Positions 33,233-45,433 of a stretch of 64,000 nt of DNA are shown piece by piece. Position 1 is the stretch's first letter. Every line of letters begins with the position of its first letter. Origin of the DNA: Elymus sibiricus (Eukaryota > Streptophyta > Magnoliopsida > Poales > Poaceae); the NCBI GenBank assembly GCA_039707655.1, contig CM077664.1, positions 202,796,195 through 202,860,194 on the forward strand, in the 5' to 3' direction. A program made the position numbers and the translations under genes. Below the pieces are notes generated by a model. The model was not told the DNA's origin. It saw only the letters and a program-made list of their open reading frames with translations, and did no database searches.

Positions 33233-33826
33233 TGATACGTCTCCAACGTATCTATAATTTATGAAGTATTCATGCCATGTTTATTATAGTTTTGTATGAT
33301 TTTGGTGCACTTTTGTATGGACTTTATATGATTTTCATGGACTAACATATTGACCTAGTGCCCAATGCCAGGTGTTGTTTTCTGCTTGTTTTTGGTTTTC
33401 CAGAAAATACATATCAAATGAAGTCCAAATGCAGCGAAACTTTTTGACGATTTTTTCGAGAAGGAAAGGGACCCAGGAAGCTTCGGGAGAGTACCAGAAG
33501 ACCCACAGGGGCCCCACAAGCCACCAGGGCGCGCCCAGGGGGTGGCCACGCACTGGTGCCTCGTGGGCCCCCGGTGGCCCCTCTTTACGTGATTCCAACG
33601 CCAAAAATTCCTATATATTCAGAAACCTCCAGAAATAACCCTAGAACTACGACTCCACCACCGCAAGCCTCTATACCTCCACGATATCATCTAAAGCCCT
33701 TTTCCGGTACCCTGCCGGAGGGGGAAATCATCACCGGAGTCCATCTTCATCATCCCGGTGGTCTCCATGATGAGGAGGGAGTAGTTCAACCTCGGGGCTG
33801 AGGGTATGTACCAGTAGCTATGTGTT

Positions 33827-33870
<44 letters not shown>

Positions 33871-34935
33871 TTCTTGATTTGGCACGATCTTGATGTACCG
33901 CGAGCATTGTTAATATAGTTGGATCATATGGTGTTTTTCCCTCTCTATCTTGTTGTGATGAATTGAGTTTTTACCTTTGAGGTTTCACTATTATCGGATT
34001 GAATATTTTTATGGATTTGAGAACACTTGATGTATGTCTTGCATATGAATACCCGTGGTGACAATGGGGTATTATATTGATTCACTTGATGTATGTTTTG
34101 GCACTCAACTCGCGGATTCCCGAGGTGACATTGGGGTAATCTATGCATAGGGGTTGATGCACGTTTTCGTCCTAATTTCTCCGGTAGAAATCTTGGGGCA
34201 CTCTTTGAAGTTCTTTGTGTTGGATTGAATATTATGAATCTGAAGTTGTTTGATGCGTATCGTATAATTAACTCATGGATACTTGTGGTGACATTGGAGT
34301 ATCTAGGTGACATTAGAGTTGGTTGATGCGTATCATATGGTGTTGTTCTAGTACGAACTCTAGGGCTATTTGTGACACTCATAGGAATAGCTCAATAGAT
34401 TGATCGGAAATGATAACTTTGAGGTGGTTTCGTACCCTACAACAATTTCTATCTTATGTTCTCCGCTAATAGGAACTTTGGAGTGATTCTTTGTCGCACG
34501 TTGAGGGATTGTTATATGATTCAATTATGTTAGCACTGTTGAGAGATTGTACTAGTGAAAGTATGAACCCTAGGCCTTGTTTCTAAACATTGCAATACCG
34601 TTTGTTCTCCGTTTTATCACTTGCTACCTTGCTGTTTTTATATTTTCTGATTACAAAAACCTATATCTACTATCCATACTACAGTTGTATCACCATCTCT
34701 TCGCCGAACTAGTGCACCTATACAATTTGCCATTGTATTGGGTGTGTTCGGGACACAAGAGATTTCTTGTATTTGATTGCAGGGTTGTTTGAGAGAGACC
34801 ATCTTCATCCTACGCCTCCCACTGATTGTTAAACCTTAGGTCATCCACTTGAGGGAAAATTGCCACTGTCCTACAAAACTCTGCGCTTGGAGGCCCAACA
34901 CGAGTCTACAAGAATAAGTTGTGCAGTAGACATCA
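33233..34935 (+). repeat. 3' LTR of N
   Basis: This is the partner of 27430-29099. It differs by an expanded (CT)n tract at 33831-33867 and by a short block (near 34125) absent from the 5' copy. It is followed by the ATCTA duplication. Confidence 0.9.
33831..33867. repeat. (CT)18 microsatellite in N's 3' LTR
   Basis: An uninterrupted CT run. The same place in the 5' LTR has about seven repeats, so it expanded after insertion. Confidence 0.95.
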
Positions 34936-35966
34936 ATCTACTACTATTAGTCCACCCTTCTACCGCTATCCAGCATGCATCTCGTGGTATTAAGTTCATA
35001 ACAAACTGAGTAATGCTTGAAGCATGATGACATAATGTAGATAAAATAAGACCAATAAATATGACCGAACCCCGTCGTTTTACCCTTAGAAGCAACAATA
35101 AAAATACGTGCCTCGCTACTCCTCCTGTCATAGAGTGAGGACACCGCAAGATTGAACCTACTACTATGCACCACTTCCATTAAAGATGTAATCATTAACT
35201 TGGCCAAATAAAACTCTTAGATCGTAAAGCATTTCATAGCTATAACAATCACACATAATAAAGTTCAGAATATAACTCAATTACTTTCAATGAATAATCT
35301 GATCATAAACCCACAATTCATCGGATCCCAACAAACGCACCACAAAAGAAGATTACATCGAATAGAACTCCGAGGAGAACATTGTATTGAAGATCAAAGC
35401 GGGAGACAAAGCCATCTAGCTAATCACTATGGACCCGTAGGTCTGAGGTGCAGGAAGGTTGATGTAGAAGCCCTCCGTGATCGATTCCCCCTCTAGCAGA
35501 GTACCGGCAGAGGCCTCTAGATGGGATCATGGAAGAATAGAGGCTTGCGGCGGCGGGATCATTGTTTCGGGTCTTGCTCTGGTGGTTTCGCGATTTTAGG
35601 GAATTTGTAGGCTTGGAATTTGGTCAAACAGAGTTACAAGGGGCCCACAAGCCTGGGTGGCGCGCCCCCCCGGGGGCGCGCCACCCAGGCTTGTGGCCCT
35701 CTCGTCTATCGTCTGGTCTCCCCCCGAAGCTTCCAGGGTCCCTTCTGGTCCAGAAAAAATCACCGTAAAGTTTCATCGTGTTTGGACTTCGTTTGATATG
35801 GTTTTCCCGCCAAACAATAAAATAGGCAAAAACAGGAACTGGCACTGGGCACTAGGTTAATAGGTTAGTTCCCAAAAATGATATAAAATTGCATATAAAG
35901 CATACAAGATTGATAATATAATAGCATGAAACATTTAAAAAATATAGATACGTTGAAGACGTATCA
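34936..35966 (-). repeat. E 3' LTR, segment right of N
   Basis: This is the promoter-proximal half of E's LTR, read on the minus strand. It contains the conserved TATCAAACGAAGTCC motif (complement near 35785) and a perfect 24-bp hairpin. It ends at TGATACGTC on the minus strand. Confidence 0.75.
35646..35695. repeat. Perfect 24-bp inverted repeat (GC-rich hairpin)
   Basis: The arms 35646-35669 and 35672-35695 are exact reverse complements with a two-base loop. They contain GGCGCGCC. Related but imperfect hairpins lie in the LTRs of N (27680-27780 and 33500-33585) and of F (59397-59462), and in F's interior (60325-60385). Confidence 0.9.
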
Positions 35967-36822
35967 GCATCCCCAAGCTTAATTCCTGCTCGTCCTCGAG
36001 TAAGTAAATGATTAAAACAGAATTTTTGATGTTGAATGCTACCTAGCATGTTTATCATGTAACCTTTTTACGGTATGAATATTGAGAAACGAAGAAGTGA
36101 TAAATATCAACATAATAATATCCATGAATACTTGAAAATAATCATTAACTTTCAAAATATATGATACTTAATGAATGTTATCCCTACTCATTGAATTATG
36201 TAAGCATGGCATGACTCCATCTTCCTAACATAAGTACAAATCTTGAGCACCCCAGTGCCTAACCAAGCAATTGTATCATGCTTTTTATCGCTTCAGCATT
36301 TTCAACTCCACTCAATATTTGAGCGTGCGCTATGGACTGGCAATTTGGATGACAAAGAGAATGATGATAGGGGCTCATAAGGGAAGACAAAAAGTAGAGA
36401 AAGTCTCGCATCAACTCGGCGGATCGTTAGGCAATGGAGAGGCCTTACAATCGATATCAATGCGAGGAGTAGGGATTGCCATGTAATGGATGCACTAGTG
36501 CTATAAGTGTATGAAAGCTCACTACTGAAACTAAGTGGGTGTGCATCCAACTTACTTGTTCATGAAGACCTCGGGCATTTGAGGAAGCCCGCCATCTGAA
36601 TATACATGCCAAGTTCTATAATGTAAAAATTCCCACTAGTATATGAAAGTGATAACTCATAGAGACTCTCTATATGAAGAACATAGTGGTACTTTGAAGC
36701 ACAAGTGTGGTAAAGGATAGTAGTGTGCCCCCTCACTCTTTTTCTCTCATTTTTCTTTTTTTCGCTTTTTTAGAACAGTCTCATGGACCTCATCCTCACT
36801 TTTTCGAGGACTCATTAGTCAC
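35967..36822 (-). other. E interior, untranslated
   Basis: On the minus strand this is the AT-rich region upstream of E's purine tract (CTCGAGGACGAGCAGGAATT near 35985-36005). No coding sequence is supported. It is cut at 36822 by element D. Confidence 0.6.
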
Positions 36823-37753
36823 TGTCATGGGAAAACGACGGTCTATGGGATCGAGAGGATCCCTTTGCGGTTCGGCTGTGGGATCAATGTACTACAAAGA
36901 GCAGGGCTAATAGATGTGAGAACAAGCAACGGTTTATCCAAGATCAGGCCGTTGTGAGCGTAAAACCCTACTCCTGTTCTTGTGGTTTGATTGTGTATGA
37001 GCTCAAGGTTACAAGGAGCGCAGCTTGCCGGCAAGGTGTGCGGGAAGTGTAGCTACAGCGTGTAATTGAACTAGGAGTCGACCGTTCTAACTGTAGCCAT
37101 GGGCCTCCTTTTGTAGGCCAAGGGGTTACCACAATGGCTAATACGGTCATTACATGAAAGTGAACAATACTTGCACCGTCACCAAGTCTATCTCCTAACG
37201 GGGTAGGACAAGCGCATTAAATGCACCGTTAGGTGCTACGTCGGGGAGGTGAGGCTTTGGGTAAAAAGATCTGCACCACTGGTCCTGCCACCCTCCTGTC
37301 GTCTTGACACGTCCCAGGGACGGGTGTCATTAAAGTTAATCCTTGCGTGGCATGCTGACACGTGCCTTGGCCAGCTATGTTGACTACCTGCCCGCTCGAC
37401 ACCTATCATACGTGCTTATCTAGCCGATGATGAGGTGGATCGGTAACAGGACAGAACGAGCCTGCAGGCGCGGAGCTTACTGGGCCTTCGCTTGCCGGCA
37501 AGGAGCTTGCCGGCAACCAGAGTCTTGGTCTTCACCTTGCCGGTACGAAGCTTGCCGGCAAGGGCAATGTTGATCTTCGGTACTAGGATAATACTTCTCA
37601 ATGACCTGCCTGGAGGACTTCCTCACGGTCTTGTTTATTGAGTCTTGTGCCTTGATGGTAGCAACGCTCCGGCAAGCCCTTGCCGTCAGGAAGGCTACAA
37701 CTGCCTGTGCACAAGTCAGGGTATGAAGGCACCCATGTCTTAGTACACCGACA
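36823..37753 (-). repeat. 3' LTR of D
   Basis: On the minus strand it starts TGTCGGTGTACTAAGACATGG and ends CATGACA. It is clearly homologous to the BC LTRs but more diverged. It carries the palindrome CTTGCCGGCAAG at 37024, 37491 and 37551. At the place where BC has CTATAAA(A/T)GGAGGCC, this copy reads CTACAAAAGGAGGCC (near 37099), so its TATA box is damaged. Confidence 0.85.
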
Positions 37754-37850
37754 GGAGCCCCTGGGCCTGGGCCACACGCACATGCGAGGCGTCGTTGGGC
37801 TGGGCCCAAACAGTGCATAGGCACGCATGGCAGAGGATAACTGTCATAAT

Positions 37851-38030
37851 CTTCTCTTTTACCACGCCCCCCATGACACGCATTAAATGCAGGCGTGGGA
37901 TATAGGTGGAACGAAACGGTCGCGGGAGGTAGTGTGCCTGAAAAGCGCAGCCACGTAGGACGGTAAAGAGCCAGCCCCTGCACATTCCCCATAAAAAGGA
38001 AACCACGAGGGGCGCTGCTCATTTACCCCC
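37851..38030 (+). promoter_or_regulatory. Antisense-gene promoter region in D
   Basis: It contains CCCCATAAAAAGGAAA (TATA-like, near 37987) followed by GGGCGCTGCTCATTT. The whole 180 bases align with the reverse complement of 49257-49440 in BC. Homology stops abruptly right after CTGCTCATTT. It drives transcription opposite to D's gag-pol. Confidence 0.65.
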
Positions 38031-38162
38031 CCCCCTTTCTCCCAATCTCGCCATTGCCGCTGTCTTCTTCCTCGCACAAGAGTAGAGCACGCCATCCGCC
38101 TCCGCTGCCGCCGCCGCACCACGCCCCTGCCTGCCTCCAAATCCGCCCTCCCCAGAATAGCC

Positions 38163-40188
38163 ATGGCTCCCAAGAGGAACCAAATCAAGCTGGAGAAGGC
38201 GGTCGATCCCGAAGCAGAGGCGAGGAAGGAGGAGCTAGCAGCGGCGCGAAGGGACAATGTCACCTTCCAGCCGGTGCTGGATCAGAGCGATTTGGTGAGT
38301 CGTTACTCGATCATGTGGGGAAGGAAATGACCGCCCACACCACGCCAGAGGTTCTTCCCGGCTCCATCAGGCCTGGTCCAGACAAGTACCCCTTCTTCGC
38401 TGCATATTTTTATTGTGCGCTCATCCTCCCTTTCTCTGAATTCTTCATAGAAATCATGTACACCTACGGGTTTCGTCTCCTAGACTTCACCCCCAACGCC
38501 ATGACTTGTATGGCCATTTTTGCGCACATGTGCGAAAACTTCGTCGGGGTAATGCCCAGTGTAGCCCCCTTCCACCACTACTTTACCCCACGCATCGAAG
38601 CAGATGCCCTCTCTGGTGGCATCACTTGGATCCCCAGGGACAGGAACGCCTATCTTCCGGGGCTGCTCCACCGGAAGTGGAACAAATGGCGAGGAGAATG
38701 GTGTTGGATCAAGGAAAGAGACTTCCCGGCCTTCTGCCGGCCTAGGACGACAAAGGTGGTGAGCGGCAACGACTGGAGCTCTTTCGACGCCGACGACAAG
38801 AAGCTCACAATCATTACGACATGCATCCTCCGTCTCAAGGCTGCCGGCCTCACCATCGAAATGGTGGGGGCTAATTTCCTTCGTCGCCGCATCGCTCCTC
38901 TTCAGAACAAGGGCAGACCCGCTTGGGACTACAAGAATGCGGCAGACATCATGCGGGTGCGGACCGGACTGCACACCAATTTGATAGTGCTACAGCACCG
39001 GGTCCTCTACGAGCAACTCTTCTGCACCTCCGGCAACTTCAAGCTGCCGGCAAGCGTGGTGCCTTTGTGCAACAACTCCGCTAGGGATTCTATCATTGCG
39101 ATGATGCCATCCTGCAATGCCCATGGCATCGAAGCGCTTTGGCAGGAGCCGCCCGAAGACGTGGTACATGAGTGGTTCGACACCCTGGTGGAGAGGCCCG
39201 TCAGGGAGGAGAAGGACCTCATCCGCGACACCACCCCCGAAGAGTTGGAACATATTGCCAACAGGGCGGCAGAGGCAAGACTGGCTGAAGACGCCGACGG
39301 TTCTGGGTCCACGGCAGCCGATACTAATGAGGAGTCCGATGATGAAACAGCAGAAGAGCCGCTGGAGGAATTTGCCAGAGAACAAGAGGAGCCTGCCAGG
39401 GAGCAAGGCGAGGAGACCCGAAGGGCAGGTGCAAAGGGAGTCCCCTGCTCCCGCCGTTCCGACAAGGAGGCCTTGCATCCTCCGGAGGGCTGTCTCCGGA
39501 GAGCCAGTCCATGGAGGCTCTTCTGGCGACGAAGCAGGTGACAAGGAGGCAGCCGACAAGGTCACCGGGCGGCAAGGATCTTGACACCAAACCCCTCAAT
39601 AGCAGCGAGTGCGGCGTACCTCTACGAGGAAAACCACCGTACTGGCTGCCGGAGGAGGCGAGTCTTCTCGACTTGCCGTGCCTGTGGCGACCAAGCGGGC
39701 CAGGACTTCTACTCTGCCCCCTCCTCCAGCACAAGGCCCGAGAGTTTATATGACCTCTCCGTCCTTAGCGACGAGGAGGAGGAAGAAGAGTATGTATCTT
39801 CGTCCACCTCCGTCAATTCTCGATTTTTTTATTCGTGTTGATCTGACTTGCCTTGCTTTGCCTTGCCTTGACTTGACAGCGATGGGGAAACCTTGGCGCA
39901 GCGGATGGCCAAGAGGGCGAGGATCGCGGCAGAGGATGAGCCGGCAACAACCACGGCGCCGGGCGACGACGTCGTGGATACCAGCCCTCGGCGCAGCTCC
40001 CAGCGTGAGGCCACTATCCAATTTCCTTTGGCAAGCATTGGTGTCGAGGTATTTACTGCTAACCTCGGCATGGGAGCAGGAGAAGAGCACCATGAGGAGG
40101 AACGCCCGAAGGCAGATCCAACTGGGGCGTCTCCGTCAACCGCTGCTCCGGCAAGCGGCTCTCCGGCAAGGACCTCCACAGACGAGCC
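38163..40188 (+). pseudogene. D antisense gene, 5' part (Transposase_28-like)
   Basis: It starts with MAPKRNQIKLEKAVDPEAEA, much as R1's antisense gene starts MAPGKK. Near 38318 a one-base change in a GGGG run shifts the frame, and the long frame then runs to 39541. That frame holds the Transposase_28-like domain (LPFSEFFIEIMYTYGFRLLD, MCENFVGVMPSVAPF) and FLRRRIAPLQNKGRPAWDY, a segment shared with R1. Another shift is likely near 39420. An intron at about 39788-39880 (donor GTATGT, acceptor TTGACAG) joins in phase to a basic segment (QRMAKRARIAAEDEP). The exon is cut by BC at 40188. Confidence 0.65.
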
Positions 40189-41112
40189 TGTAGGTGTACT
40201 AAGACATGGGTGCCCTCGTACCCAGACTTGTGCACAGGCAGTTGTAGCCTCCCTTCTGGCAAAGGCTTGACAGAGGATAACTACGACTCAAGACTCAACA
40301 CCAAGACCGTGAAGAAGACCTCAAGGCAAGTCATCGAGGAGTACTATTCTCGTACTAAATATCGACGCTGTCCTTGCCGGCAAGCTCCGTCCCGGCAAGG
40401 GCAGGACCGAGGCAATGGTTGCCGGCAAGCTCCCTTGCCGGCAAGCAAGGCCCGGCAAGCTCCGTGCCAGCAGGTTTGTTCTGTCTCATTACTGCTCCAC
40501 CTCACCATCAACCAGATAGGCTTGTGGGCTAGGTGTCGAGCGGGCAGGCAGTCAACATGGCCGGCCAAGGCACGTGTCAGCACACCGCGCCGAGATTAAC
40601 TTTAATGACACCCGTCCCCGGGACGTATCGAGATTACAGAAGGGCGCCAGGACCGGTGGTACAGATCTTTTGCCCAAGGCCTCGCCTCCCCGACGTAGCA
40701 CCTCACGGTGCATTGAATGCGTTTGTCTTACCCCGTTGGAAGATAAACATGATGACGGTGCAAGTCACTGTTCACACTCTGTAATGACCGTATTAGCCAT
40801 TGTGGTAACCCCTTGGCCTATAAATGGAGGCCCACGGCTATCGGTAGAACGGTCGACACCCAGTTCAATTACACGCTGTACCTGCATTTTCCCGAGCACC
40901 TTGCCGGAAAACTGCGCTCCCTGTAACCAGAGTTCATATTCGATCAATCACACAGCAGGAGTAGGGTTTTACGCTCATAGTGGCCCGAACCTGGATAAAT
41001 CCCCCGTGTGTTCTTGCACTTACTAAAGACCCGCTCTTTGTCCCACGCATGTCCCTTGAGCCGAATCTCAAAGGGACCCGTTCGGTCCCATAGATAGTCG
41101 TTTCCCACGACA
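40189..41112 (+). repeat. 5' LTR of BC
   Basis: It opens TGTAGGTGTACTAAG and closes TTTCCCACGACA, with a TATA-like CCTATAAATGGAGG near 40818. Several CTTGCCGGCAAG palindromes lie in its first half (40373 and 40434). The third base differs from the 3' copy, which opens TGCCGG. Confidence 0.92.
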
Positions 41113-41114
41113 TC

Positions 41115-41134
41115 TTTGGCACGCCTGGTAGGGG
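41115..41134 (+). other. Primer-binding site of BC
   Basis: tttggcacgcctggtagggg lies two bases after the LTR. It has the same register as the R1 site, with three differences. Confidence 0.75.
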
Positions 41135-41194
41135 CTGTGTGTGTCACAAATCAGTTCTTTGGTAGTGTGAGTACCAACTTCATCATCTTTGCCG

Positions 41195-42425
41195 ATGGCG
41201 CCGAAGAAAAAGAGTGGAGCCACGAAGGCTCCTACCCCGTCCAAGCCACCTCCCCAGGTGGCCGCAGGCGGCGCAGCCGGCGCGGGCGCTACGGTTGGGA
41301 CGGGCGGCACAGGAGGCACAAGTGGTGAGGGTGCCTAGCATCCCCACCACGATGCTGAGCCTAGCCACAGGACCGGAGATGTCAAGGCCAGTCAACTACC
41401 GAGACATTCTAGTGAGCGTAGTCATCATAGTAATATAGTTCATACTGCTGCCACCCAGAACCCAGCCACCGCAACGTCTCAGAACGTAGCGGCGGCGTCC
41501 AACAACGGCGCGGGGAGACGTATGCCGCGACCATCGCAAGATGGGCACGACACGCTCCCCCATGTTGCTGGCGGTTCCTGACGACCGCAAGGCGGGATCC
41601 CCGTGCAGCAACTTCCGATTGCTCACGAAGCACCGCTGCCACCGCCACGTCCGCCTGTTGGCGAGCATTAGCCACGGCGGCACGAACGTAACGAAGCTCC
41701 TCCTGGCTCCGCCAGGAGTCGAGTGATGCCTCGTTCTATGCTCCCAGCCATGCCAACCACGGCGGTCGACGCCATGGCGCGGGTTCAAATACTCTTGAAC
41801 TTCCCGCCAAGCCCATACAAGATGGATGAATGGAGAGCTACCATTCAGAGTCGCATCAGTTTTGCCGATCCCGGCAAAGCACAAGACATGGGGCCCTCGC
41901 GGCGACTACCCACCATGTTGGCAGGAACCTCCGGCTACTTTGCCAGAGATGCCGCGCAAACGGTGCAGTCGCCTCGGCACCCCCCACCGACGCAGCGGCC
42001 AGCCCGCTGGTCAGACGACCATGACGTGCTGTCCATGGCTTCGTCAGATCCGCGGTGCCGCCAAGATCAGCGCCAAGTGCTCCGCGAGTGGTGCGACGAA
42101 GACGCCCACACGAAGATCGAGCGGCGCCGGGAAGCATGTCATCAATCTGACGACCATGCCAGGCCGGCAGTGAACGTGCTCGCTCCGGTAGCCGCTGGGT
42201 ACTTACCCTACGATGTGGGGTGCCCATCGTTTACTCGTGAGCTGCGGCAAGTTCTCTAGCCGTCCAACTGAGCCTTCAAGCTAGAGCTGCCTGACAAGTA
42301 CGACGCACGCTCAACCCAGCCGAGTTCCTTCGCATCTACACCATCGCGGTGGAGGCCGCCAGGGGACGGGACAAGAAAGTGCTCACCAACTACTTCCCGT
42401 TGGCGCTCCGGCCCAACGTCAGGTC
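41195..42425 (+). pseudogene. BC gag, N-terminal half, broken
   Basis: The likely start is MAPKKKSGATKAPTPSKPPP. TAG closes the frame after 47 codons, and further stops (TGA near 41579, TAG near 41690) follow in the same frame. A cleaner stretch from 41723 to 42259 contains the conserved capsid entry (MPTTAVDAMARVQILLNFP) and RTKIERRRE-type basic segments. TAG at 42257 stands where D has TGG. A frameshift near 42300 moves the rest into the next frame. Comparison with D supports each call. Confidence 0.75.
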
Positions 42426-44557
42426 GTGGTCTCCATCTCTTCCTGGGCGGATCTGTGCCATCATTTCGTTGGCGCTTACCAGGGTGGCCACAAGCTCCCG
42501 GGTCAGCCCAGTGATTTGCAGGTGATCCCCCAAAGGTATGGAGAGAACCTCCGCAAGTACATACAACGGTTCAGCCGCGTACACCACAACATCCCCGACA
42601 TCCATCCCGCAGCTGTTGTTGCCGCATTCCACACGAATGTGTGCAACCGCAGGATGCGGACAGAGATGAATGTCAAGCAGGTCAAGACCATCAACGATCT
42701 GTATGCCTTGGCGGATAGGTGTGCATGTGCTGAGGAAGGAAGGCGACTCCCCGGGGAAGATGTGGGTGTAGACGTTGACTCCGAGGACGATGATGCATCA
42801 ACCCCACAGAAGAAGAACATGAAGCGCAACAGAAAGGGCAAGAACAAGACAATACTGGCCGTCGAGAGTTCCGGCGACACCAACGCCACCAAAAAGCTGA
42901 AGGCAGACGTCCCCGGCAAGGAGGTTGCCGGGTGCGATGCTTGTCGGGAGGCTGCGGCAGACGAGAAAGCCGGCAAGACCGGCGGGCTGTACTGCAAGAT
43001 CCCCCGCACCAAGGGCCACGATCTCCAACAATGCCGGCAAGTAGAGCAACTTGCCGAAAAGCAGAAGCAAGAGTACGAGAAGCGAGATAAGGAGAAGGCC
43101 CAAGATGGTGCTGGTGGGTCCGGCAAACAAGACCATGGTGGCCGCGGAGGCCACCGTGGCAAGGCCAACCAGCCAAAAGAGAAGGTTGCTCAGGGCCAGC
43201 AAGAAGAGGATGATAGTGATGAGGACGGAAGCGGGTCTGGCAAGGGGTTCCAAAACGCAGTGGATGCCATGTGTGTTGATGGAGGCGCATCTTCGCACTC
43301 CTCACACCGGCAACTAAAGCAATGGATCCGCGAAGTCAACGCAGCGGAACCGGTGATGGAGGCACATAAGCCACTCAAGTGGTCACACTCGCCCATCATC
43401 TTTGACGCTGAGGACCACCCTGATCGCACCACTGCAGTCGGGTGTTTGCCGTTGTTGGTCTCAACAACAATTCGCAGCCTCAAGGTGACAAAGATGTTGG
43501 TTGACGGTGGGGCTGGCTTGAACTTGATTTCTCCAGATGTGATCAAGAGGCTGCAGATCCCCGACAAGGATCTCGAGGAAACAGGTAGTTTCCAAGGGGT
43601 CAGTCCGGGGAGGAACAAGCCGAAGGGCCAAGTCACATTGCCGGTCATGTTCGGCGGCGAGCTCAACTATCGAACGGAGAAGATTACCTTCGACGTCGTC
43701 AAGATGCCGCTGCCGTACAACGGGATTCTGGGCCGCCCAGCCCTGGCAAAGTTTATGGCCGCGTCGCACTATGCGTACAACGTCATCAAGATGCCGGGGC
43801 CGATGGGGGTCCTCACCATCAAGTCAAACCACAAAGATGCAATCGTCTGCGCCCACAAGCTCTACCAGGAGGCGGCGGCAGCAACCGCCATTGAGGAGCT
43901 TGCCCCTGCCGCCAGAGCTCCCGGGGAAGGAAAGAAGAAGACCGGCAAGACCTCTGGGAAGGACTCCGGGAATCGCACTGCAGAGTGCAGCATGCCTGTC
44001 GAGGACGTACCAGAGAGCTCTACCGGCAAGAGCAAGAGATCCAAGGCCTCCGCGCCGGCGACCAAGCGAGTCTCTGCGGAAGAAGGTGGGAGGAGTGGCA
44101 CTTTCTCTATAAGTGCCACTCTCGGTGACGAGCAGGAAAGCGAGCTCGTTGCCTTCCTACATGCGAATGTCGATGTATTTGCTTGGCAAGCATCTGACAT
44201 CCCCGGTGTTCCTAGGGAGGTAATTGAGCACCACCTTGTTGTCTGCCCTCATGCGAGGCCCGTCAAGCAGAAGATCAGGAAGCAAGCCTTGGAGCGGCAA
44301 GAGTTCATTGCCGAGGAGATTAAGAAGTTAGAAGCAGCAGGCCTGGTTAGAGGAGTGCTACACCCTACGTGGTTAGCCAATTCGGTGGTGGTGCGCAAGG
44401 CGAACGGGAAGTGGAGGCTTTGTATCCACTTCACCGATATAAATAAAGCTTATCCCAAGGACCCTTTCCCTTTGCCACGCATTGACCAGATTGTAGACTC
44501 CACTGCCGGCTGTGACCTACTCTCTTTCCTTGACGCCTATTCTGGTTATCATCAGAT
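42426..44557 (+). pseudogene. BC gag C-terminus, protease and start of reverse transcriptase
   Basis: An open frame of more than 700 codons. It first holds the capsid end (YIQRFSRVHHNIPDIHPAA), then a Lys-rich linker and a Cys/His segment (YCKIPRTKGHDLQQCRQ) where the nucleocapsid knuckle is expected. Next comes retropepsin (MLVDGGAGLNLIS, NGILGRPALAKFMA) and a Lys/Ser-rich spacer. RT then begins (FAWQASDIPGVPREVIEHH, RLCIHFTDINKAYPKDP). D has CIDF where this copy has CIHF, so a conserved catalytic Asp of motif A's neighbourhood is changed. The frame is lost near 44557 by a missing base. Confidence 0.8.
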
Positions 44558-45433
44558 TTTATGGCCAAGGAAGATGAGGAGAAGACCGCATTCATCACTC
44601 CATGTGGCACATACTGCTTTTTGCGTATGCCTTTCAGACTGAAGAGTGCCGGAGCAACCTTTGCCAGAGCGGTCCAGATTGGTTTTGAGCCACAGCTGCA
44701 TAGAAATGTGGAAGCTTCTATGGATGACATTGTGGTCAAACCAGAGACAAGTCAACATTGATCCAGGATCTCGAGGAAACTTTTGCCAACTTGCGCAAGC
44801 TTAACTTGAAGCTCAACCCCGAGAAGTATGTGTTCGGTGTTCCGTCCGGCAAGCTTCTTGGTTTCTTCGTGTCTCGGAGGGGGATTGAAGCCAACCCCGA
44901 CAAGATCAGAGCAATAGAGCAGATGGAAGCACCAAGACGCGTCAAGGATGTCAGGCGCCTTGCCGGCTGTGTCGTTGCCCTCAGCAGGTTCATCTCCAAA
45001 TCAGCAGAGCGCGCCTTGCCGTTTTTCAAGATTTTGAAAAAGGCAAGTCCAGTAAATGGACTCCAGAAGCGGAGGTCGCACTCCAAGATTTGAAGGAGTA
45101 CCTGTCCTCTCCACCAATCCTAGTCGCGCCTAGACCACAAGAGACGTTGCTGCTATATTTAGTGGCAACAAATCAAGTGGTTAGTGCTGCACTTGTGGCT
45201 GAAAGAGAGGTAGATGAGGAAGAGGTAGCAACCGCGGAGCCACGACTTGACGAGCCGGAATCTTCTTCGGCAAGGTCAGGTGCTGACAAGACTGAAATTA
45301 TGCAAGCCAGCCAGCCAGATCAGCAAGTTGTGAAGAAGAAGATGGTGCAGCGCCCAGTCTACTTTGTCAGCTCCCTCCTGCAAGGGGCTAGGTCAAGGTA
45401 CTCTGGTGTGCAAAAGTTGCTTTTTGGCTTCTC
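44558..45433 (+). pseudogene. BC reverse transcriptase, palm to connection, frameshifted
   Basis: Three short frames follow each other. First is FITPCGTYCFLRMPFRLKSA, with the catalytic box as SMDDIVV (YMDDIVV in D). Second is KYVFGVPSGKLLGFFVSRRG and the thumb. Third is the connection (EYLSSPPILVAPRPQETLLL) with an acidic insert. The one-base losses sit near 44745, 45056 and 45430. Confidence 0.75.

Larger units (their letters stand above)
27430..34935 (+). mobile_element. N: complete non-autonomous LTR retrotransposon
   Basis: Both LTRs are intact (TGATACGTCTGC../TGATACGTCTCC.. to ..GTAGACATCA) and are flanked by perfect ATCTA duplications (27425-27429 and 34936-34940). Inside are a primer site, one unknown broken reading frame (29158-30132), two diverged 736-bp tandem segments, long AT-rich sequence and a purine tract. 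There is no gag, protease, RT, RNase H or integrase. It must therefore have been moved by proteins of an autonomous relative. The LTR ends, purine tract and primer site resemble Gypsy elements of the Sabrina/WHAM type. Confidence 0.9.
26946..36822 (-). mobile_element. E: minus-strand Gypsy-type element, 3' LTR and adjoining interior
   Basis: The 3' LTR, read on the minus strand, starts TGATACGTCTTCAACGTATC at 35966 and continues to about 26946. It is split by element N with a perfect ATCTA duplication. Beyond 35966 the purine tract (reverse complement of gcatccccaagcttaattcc) and untranslated interior follow, until D is inserted at 36822/36823. Without N the LTR is about 1.5 kb. The style is Sabrina/WHAM-like, and its left boundary is approximate. 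No coding part of E is in the window. Confidence 0.75.

Noticed and set aside
35290..35496. Short plus-strand frame in E's LTR
   Set aside because: Lies in an LTR and opposite to the element, with no similarity to any motif.
40373..40480. Spaced CCGGCAAG repeats resembling a CRISPR or satellite array
   Set aside because: Units are short, irregularly spaced and part of an LTR in a plant genome.
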